From assembly GCA_910592205.1 (NCBI GenBank), contig CAJVPJ010000527.1:1-22565 (forward strand): a stretch of 22,565 nt of DNA. The letters run 5' to 3'. A model generated the notes under the pieces. The model made no database searches. It saw nothing but the letters and a program-made list of their open reading frames with translations, and had not been told where the DNA came from. Below, piece by piece: positions 21,371-22,565 of the stretch. Source of the DNA: Paraglomus occultum (Eukaryota > Glomeromycota > Glomeromycetes > Paraglomerales > Paraglomeraceae). Within the stretch, counting starts at the first letter, position 1, and every line of letters begins with the position of its first letter. A program made the position numbers and the translations under genes.

Positions 21371-21528
21371 GATGTGGGGAAGTATTTATATGTATTAGTG
21401 TGCTCGGCTGTCATTTCTATTCAACGTTCCGTGGTACAAATGAATTGTATGTAACATGTGATGAGAGATAGTGGAATAAAAAACTTCAAATTCTTTTTTC
21501 ATATAACAAGAACTTGTTTCATCGAAGG
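21371..21528. promoter_or_regulatory. 158-bp bidirectional promoter region
   Basis: The start codons of the minus-strand exopolyphosphatase gene and the plus-strand GUP1-type gene are only 158 bp apart, so both promoters must lie here or overlap the first exons. A minus-strand TATAAATA is at 21383-21390; none is clear on the plus strand. Confidence 0.6.
21383..21390 (-). promoter_or_regulatory. TATA box on exopolyphosphatase side
   Basis: TATAAATA on the minus strand ends 13 bp before the ATG at 21370. The other genes in this window have their TATA motif 134-157 bp before the ATG, so this spacing is unusual and questions the upstream start codon. Confidence 0.4.
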
Positions 21529-22565
21529 ATGTATGCATTGACCAATCTAAAGTCAAAAAATGAAGGAGATTCGGATATTTCGTACACCCTGGTTTCATCT
21601 GAATCATCGAGGAGTAAAACCGAAAAGTTGAAGCCTTCAAGGTGGAACACGGTTGAGTTTTATGTGTATTATATAGTACATGTAGTTACCATACCGTATA
21701 TGTTTTGGGTGGCATACACAATCAGTAGAGGTAAAGTTTTTTGGCTAACGTTTTATGATGTAATTAATGTTTGAGCAAGTTTTACCGAAAATTTCATATT
21801 GATTGTTTATAGAATCACACCCAAACTACCCACAGTACGAACATTATTTGTCAGACGGATGGTTATTTGGCCGTAAATTTGTAAGTAACCAGTTAACATA
21901 ATCAATTTGCTCTTCTACATTTTTATAGATATCGTTCCTATACTGACATATTCCCATCATAATAGGATAATAGTGATTTTCAATTTGCAAGTGTTCGCAA
22001 TAACTACATTCCTCTATTTCTTGCTCTAGTCATCCATGTCGTACTCTCCCGATTATACAGATTCCTGTTTGTTCCATCACAACCAGCCAAACTACCTAGT
22101 CAGCACTTACATCAAGTCTACTTTAATCTTGTATTCTCGCTTCTCTTCTTTTATGGTCTCTGTGGGAACGGTTTATTGAAGATCTTGATCATACTGACTA
22201 TGAACTATCTGATTGCCAAAGTGTTCAAAGGGTCAATTCTCAATTGCGTGATTACTTGGGTGTTTAACTTGGCAATTTTATTTCTAAACGACAGATATAA
22301 GGGATATGAATTTGCAATGGTCGATGAGCGGTTGTCTTTCTTGGTAAGATTTTTCTTTCAATAAATGAATTTATTGAACAAGGCAGCTGAGTGATTAGGT
22401 CAATGGAATGGTTGATTACAGGACAACAATCGTGGTCTACTGAGATGGCAAGTGACATTTAATATTTCCATGTTAAGAATGATATCCTACAACATGGATT
22501 ATTACTGGAGCTTCGGAAAGCTTGCCGGTGATGATTCTAAAGAGGTAATCTTGGGAGATCTGGAT
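21529..22565 (+). CDS. GUP1: GUP1-type MBOAT O-acyltransferase, 5' part (cut by window end)
   Basis: N-terminal 264 residues of a membrane-bound O-acyltransferase like yeast Gup1, an ER enzyme that acylates lyso-GPI anchors with a very-long-chain fatty acid and was first linked to glycerol uptake. Exons 21529-21730, 21813-21880, 21966-22343 and 22422 to the end; introns 82, 85 and 78 nt. Typical Gup1 features in order: a Ser/Lys-rich cytosolic head, a first membrane segment (FYVYYIVHVVTIPYMFWVAY), then HPNYPQYEHYLSDGWLFGRK, a second segment around PLFLALVIHVVLSRLYRF, two more around VYFNLVFSLLFFYGLCGNG and the following LIILTMNYL, then WVFNLAILFLNDRYKGY and RMISYNMDYYW. The MBOAT catalytic His lies beyond the window. 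The last exon may instead end at 22544 before gtaatc; both options keep the frame. The start is the first ATG in the open frame. Confidence 0.88.

Noticed and set aside
1-22565. CRISPR arrays, tRNA, rRNA, bacterial operon signals
   Set aside because: No regularly spaced repeats, no tRNA arm signatures, no Shine-Dalgarno-led gene strings; gene structure with many introns is eukaryotic.

Overview
The window looks like nuclear DNA of a filamentous, early-diverging fungus. The genes are split by short GT-AG introns (68-120 nt), intergenic DNA is AT-rich, and there are no operons or bacterial ribosome sites. One gene belongs to a kinase style (Cys-rich linker with W-T-x-G-N-x-x-x-D motifs ahead of a TKL-like kinase) that I associate with the greatly expanded kinase families of arbuscular mycorrhizal fungi (Glomeromycotina). 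The placement in Mucoromycota/Glomeromycotina is inference; no rRNA or other marker is present.

Layout from left to right. 1-2361 is non-coding apart from two inverted-repeat structures, including a clear 115-bp foldback (MITE-like) element at 785-899. 2362-4296 (+) and 6867-8797 (+) are two tandem paralogous 12-TM amino-acid transporters of the APC/CAT type. They share three introns in identical positions, identical lengths for the first three exons, and TATA boxes at nearly the same distance from the start codon. 8798-12185 is a gene-poor stretch with a probable decayed coding remnant (9955-10470) and a cluster of palindromic TCGTTATA modules (11561-11615) resembling a DNA-transposon end. 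12186-14668 (-) is a 746-residue kinase-like protein made of repeated degenerate kinase N-lobe modules followed by one full kinase domain in which the catalytic Asp is Asn. 16062-17392 (-) is a 357-residue protein combining a RING-like zinc finger, an internal ubiquitin-like domain and a TerD-type domain. 18436-18891 (+) is an intronless orphan protein with an internal repeat. 19986-21370 (-) is a DHH/DHHA2 exopolyphosphatase (Ppx1 type). It is head-to-head, 158 bp away, with a GUP1-type MBOAT acyltransferase gene (21529 to the window end, +, truncated).

How the genes fit together: the transporters suggest amino-acid uptake, Ppx1 turnover of cytosolic polyphosphate, and Gup1 remodelling of membrane lipids and GPI anchors. 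These are housekeeping or nutrient functions and are not obviously one pathway. The most unusual genes are the RING-UBL-TerD fusion and the multi-module pseudokinase. Gene models were spliced by hand from the sequence; every joined frame is open and internally consistent, but no transcript or database evidence was available.
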